Assembly: GCA_003225055.1 (NCBI GenBank)
Contig: QIAU01000139.1
Coordinates: 20,988 to 84,987 of the forward strand
Reading direction: 5' to 3'
From: Acidobacteriota bacterium
GTDB lineage: Bacteria; Acidobacteriota; Terriglobia; Terriglobales; Acidobacteriaceae
Length of the DNA stretch: 64,000 bases
Below are positions 62,023-64,000 of this stretch, piece after piece; the stretch's first letter is position 1; each line of letters starts with the position of its first letter. The notes beneath the pieces were generated by a model, which saw nothing but the letters and a program-made list of their open reading frames with translations, did no database searches and was not told the origin of the DNA. The position numbers and the translations under genes are program-made.

Positions 62023-62320
62023 TGAAGCGCCGCGGATCCTGCCCCGGCAAACACATCCTGGCTGCTCAGCAGCTCCTTCGGTTGGACCTAGCCGCGACGT
62101 AAGGTGGTCCTCGGCGAGGACTCTTCCGGACCGTGTAGACTCTCCTGGTGATGACTCAGGGTCCCGGGTCAGGATCAAGTGCAATGGAGACAAATGGGTA
62201 TTCGAGAAAAGCGGGAAGAGTTCCGGCGGAGAGGCATAGGGGTGGCTCCTTCATGGTAAGTATGTGCCAGTAGTGACGTCGAGCGAGTCGCAAGAAAAGG
62301 AACCGGGAAGGAAAGAGACA
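62023..62320. other. Intergenic region between dead and intact nucleoside hydrolases
   Basis: Just under 300 bases; presumably carries the promoter of the two intact hydrolases. Nothing clear was recognised. Confidence 0.35.
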
Positions 62321-63499
62321 ATGGATCTTGAGCAAAACATATCCCGGATGACACGACGCCAGTTTGTGACCGCCACCGGCGCACTCTTCGTGCTCGACAG
62401 CTTCGGACCTAGGGTGCGGGTCACCCGAGGCCAGTTAAGCGGGAAATTAGAGCGCGGGCCCGGGCTCTCGCGCGTGATCATCGATACTGATCCGGGTGTG
62501 GACGATGCTCTGGCCTTGTTGCTGGCGATGCGGTCGCCGGAGTTGAAGATTGAGGCCATCACGGCGGTGGCCGGAAACGTTCCGCTGGAGCTGACTCTTC
62601 CCAACGCTTTGCGAATGGTGGAAATTGCCGGCCGCAGCGAGATTCCCGTGGCGGCTGGAGCTAAAGCGCCTCTGCTACGGCGGCTGGTTACCGCTACTTA
62701 CGTGCACGGAGAAAACGGATTGGGCGGGGCAGCTTTTCCGGAGCCCCGCACCACGGCCGTCGCCGAGCCTGCAGCGGAACTCATTCGAAGCATTGTAAAA
62801 AAGTATCCGGGGGAAGTAACCCTGATTACGATTGGGCCGCTGACGAATGTTGCTGCTGCTTTGCAGTCGGATTCCGAGCTTGCGGGCAGGGTTCGGAGAA
62901 TAGTGATGATGGGAGGGTCTTTATCCGGCGGAAACATCACTCCTGCGGCGGAGTTCAACATTTATGTCGATCCCGAGGCAGCGCGCATTGTGTTTCAATC
63001 GGGAATGCCCGTGACAATGGTGGGCCTCGATGTCACGCGCCGGACCGCTTTAACCGAGGAACACGTGCGCGCGCTTGAGGCTGGAAGGGGCGGGGTGAGC
63101 CAGGCGGCCGCAGCTTTAGCTCGCAACGCCATTGAGCAGCACCGTCGGGCCGGGTTTGCAGCTAGACCCAATATGCACGATCCGCTCGCGGTGGCGGCAT
63201 TTCTTGATTCTTCGCTCCTGAAATGGAAGGATTATTACGTCGATGTCGAAACCAGGGGCGAACTGACGGCCGGTGAAACCTTGGGCTACAGCCCGAGGAC
63301 TGGAGGCTCAGAGCAACGCTCTGCGACCGAGAAGCAATTTCCCAACCTGCTGATTCGTGGATCGGCTCCTACTCTCGCCAGCTCTGAAAGTTCCTCTGTC
63401 CTGCGCGACAAGTTTGTTCCCAATGCGAAGGTGGCGGTGGACGTGGATTCCGCAAGGTTCTTCGACATGCTCATTGGCCGGCTATCGGGCAAGCAATAG
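62321..63499 (+). CDS. Tat-exported nucleoside hydrolase (IunH family)
   Basis: A 392-residue nucleoside ribohydrolase. Start ATG at 62321 with GGAAGGAAAGAG upstream. Residues 10-30 read TRRQFVTATGALFVLDSFG, a twin-arginine signal. Calcium motif VIIDTDPGVDDALALLLAMR; then AAGAKAPLLRRLVTATYVHG, LITIGPLTNVAAAL, IVMMGGSLSGGN, NIYVDPEAARIVF and NMHDPLAVAAF with the final Asp ligand. An insertion of about 35 residues (SPRTGGSEQRSATEKQ and on) lies before the C-terminal VDVDSARFFDMLIGRLSG. Folding before export by Tat fits a metal enzyme. 23 nt upstream of the next hydrolase gene, so probably co-transcribed. Confidence 0.92.
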   Translation: MDLEQNISRMTRRQFVTATGALFVLDSFGPRVRVTRGQLSGKLERGPGLSRVIIDTDPGVDDALALLLAMRSPELKIEAITAVAGNVPLELTLPNALRMVEIAGRSEIPVAAGAKAPLLRRLVTATYVHGENGLGGAAFPEPRTTAVAEPAAELIRSIVKKYPGEVTLITIGPLTNVAAALQSDSELAGRVRRIVMMGGSLSGGNITPAAEFNIYVDPEAARIVFQSGMPVTMVGLDVTRRTALTEEHVRALEAGRGGVSQAAAALARNAIEQHRRAGFAARPNMHDPLAVAAFLDSSLLKWKDYYVDVETRGELTAGETLGYSPRTGGSEQRSATEKQFPNLLIRGSAPTLASSESSSVLRDKFVPNAKVAVDVDSARFFDMLIGRLSGKQ

Positions 63500-63522
63500 C
63501 GGTTCAGCCCCCGAGGTGAAGG

Positions 63523-64000
63523 ATGAAATTTGGCGTCTTACGGGTAGTGGCAGTGACACTACTCTTAGTGATATCACTTGCCGGTTGGGGTCAGGAGAGG
63601 CGCAGGGTCATTATCGATCAGGATGCCGCTGGTCCCGGTGGGACAGATCAACAGTCGATACTCCTGCTGATTCAATCGCCACAAACAGAAATCTTGGGCA
63701 TTACGGTGGTGACGGGCGACCAATGGCTCAAGGCGGAAGTTGCGCATACTCTGCGCATGCTCGAGCTCATTGGCCGCACCGACATTCCGGTCGTGCCCGG
63801 GGCCGAGTATCCGCTGGTCCGAACCCAGCAAGAAACCGAGCTCTGGGAACAACAATATGGCCTTATTCCCTGGAAGGGCGCGTGGACCGCGCGGTTTTAT
63901 CATCCGGCCGATGAGCTGGGAGATTTGCCGGAAGGAAAGCCCAGCACAAAACCGGCCGACCAAGACGCCGCTCACTTCCTCGTGCGCACGGTGCGCAAGT
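63523..64000 (+). CDS. Exported nucleoside hydrolase-like protein, second subfamily (cut by window edge)
   Basis: The first 159 residues of a gene continuing past the window. GAGGTGAAGG precedes the ATG. Signal peptide RVVAVTLLLVISLAGWGQ, then VIIDQDAAGPGGTDQQSILL: the calcium motif of nucleoside hydrolases is altered from DTDPGxDD to DQDAAGPGGTDQQ. LGITVVTGDQWLKAEVAHTL and GRTDIPVVPGAEYPL follow the usual fold. The dead gene at 60935-62022 belongs to the same subfamily (VDQDARGPGTSDQQ). The changed metal motif suggests a different substrate from classical IunH. Confidence 0.85.
   Translation, partial: MKFGVLRVVAVTLLLVISLAGWGQERRRVIIDQDAAGPGGTDQQSILLLIQSPQTEILGITVVTGDQWLKAEVAHTLRMLELIGRTDIPVVPGAEYPLVRTQQETELWEQQYGLIPWKGAWTARFYHPADELGDLPEGKPSTKPADQDAAHFLVRTVRK

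Overview
The window reads as a chromosomal segment of an Acidobacteriota bacterium, probably of the soil-dwelling class Terriglobia. The reasons are a tandem array of ADOP-type permeases (acidobacterial duplicated orphan permeases, ending in DPMVALRYE), three very large Oar-like TonB-dependent receptors, and a moderately high G+C with scattered gene debris. No rRNA, tRNA, CRISPR array or complete insertion sequence was recognised.

Layout. (1) 1-16145, minus strand: one long apparent operon with a membrane-fusion adaptor, a MacB/LolD-type ATPase and six consecutive ADOP permeases, the last running off the left edge. (2) 16.5-17.5 kb: debris, namely a fused and frameshifted FitAB/VapBC-like toxin-antitoxin remnant and a fragment of an NRAMP-like gene, followed by cutC. 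(3) 18-34 kb: carbohydrate and carbon metabolism. A TonB-dependent receptor diverges from a DeoR-family regulator across a palindrome; then come the 2-oxoacid:ferredoxin oxidoreductase korAB, an intact but atypical NRAMP-related transporter, a dead CPA2 antiporter, a secreted GH16 glucanase with two malectin-like repeats, and a secreted type I pullulanase. (4) 34-40 kb: a very short TatA-like protein, an unrecognised secreted protein, a second TonB receptor and a receiver-only response regulator. (5) 40.4-45.3 kb: a reductive pyrimidine (hydantoin/ureide) module with dihydropyrimidinase, a luciferase-like oxidoreductase, an NCS1 permease and a beta-ureidopropionase-like amidohydrolase. (6) 45.6-46.5 kb: an IS200/IS605-type right-end remnant and a PilZ protein. 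(7) 46.5-64 kb: nucleoside catabolism with a CNT transporter, thymidine phosphorylase, cytidine deaminase, a DMT/ureide-permease-like carrier, an exported nucleoside hydrolase, deoC, a two-domain ALDH16-like aldehyde dehydrogenase, ribokinase, a third TonB receptor, a dead nucleoside hydrolase and two more exported nucleoside hydrolases (the last cut by the right edge).

Regions 5 and 7 form a coherent scavenging programme. Exported hydrolases split nucleosides outside the cytoplasm. The NCS1, CNT and DMT-like carriers import bases, nucleosides and perhaps sugar. Cdd and DeoA process pyrimidine nucleosides, DeoC plus the ALDH take deoxyribose-5-phosphate to glyceraldehyde-3-phosphate and acetate, RbsK captures ribose, and the dihydropyrimidinase module opens the pyrimidine ring. 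Assignments come from motifs read by eye; no database search was possible.
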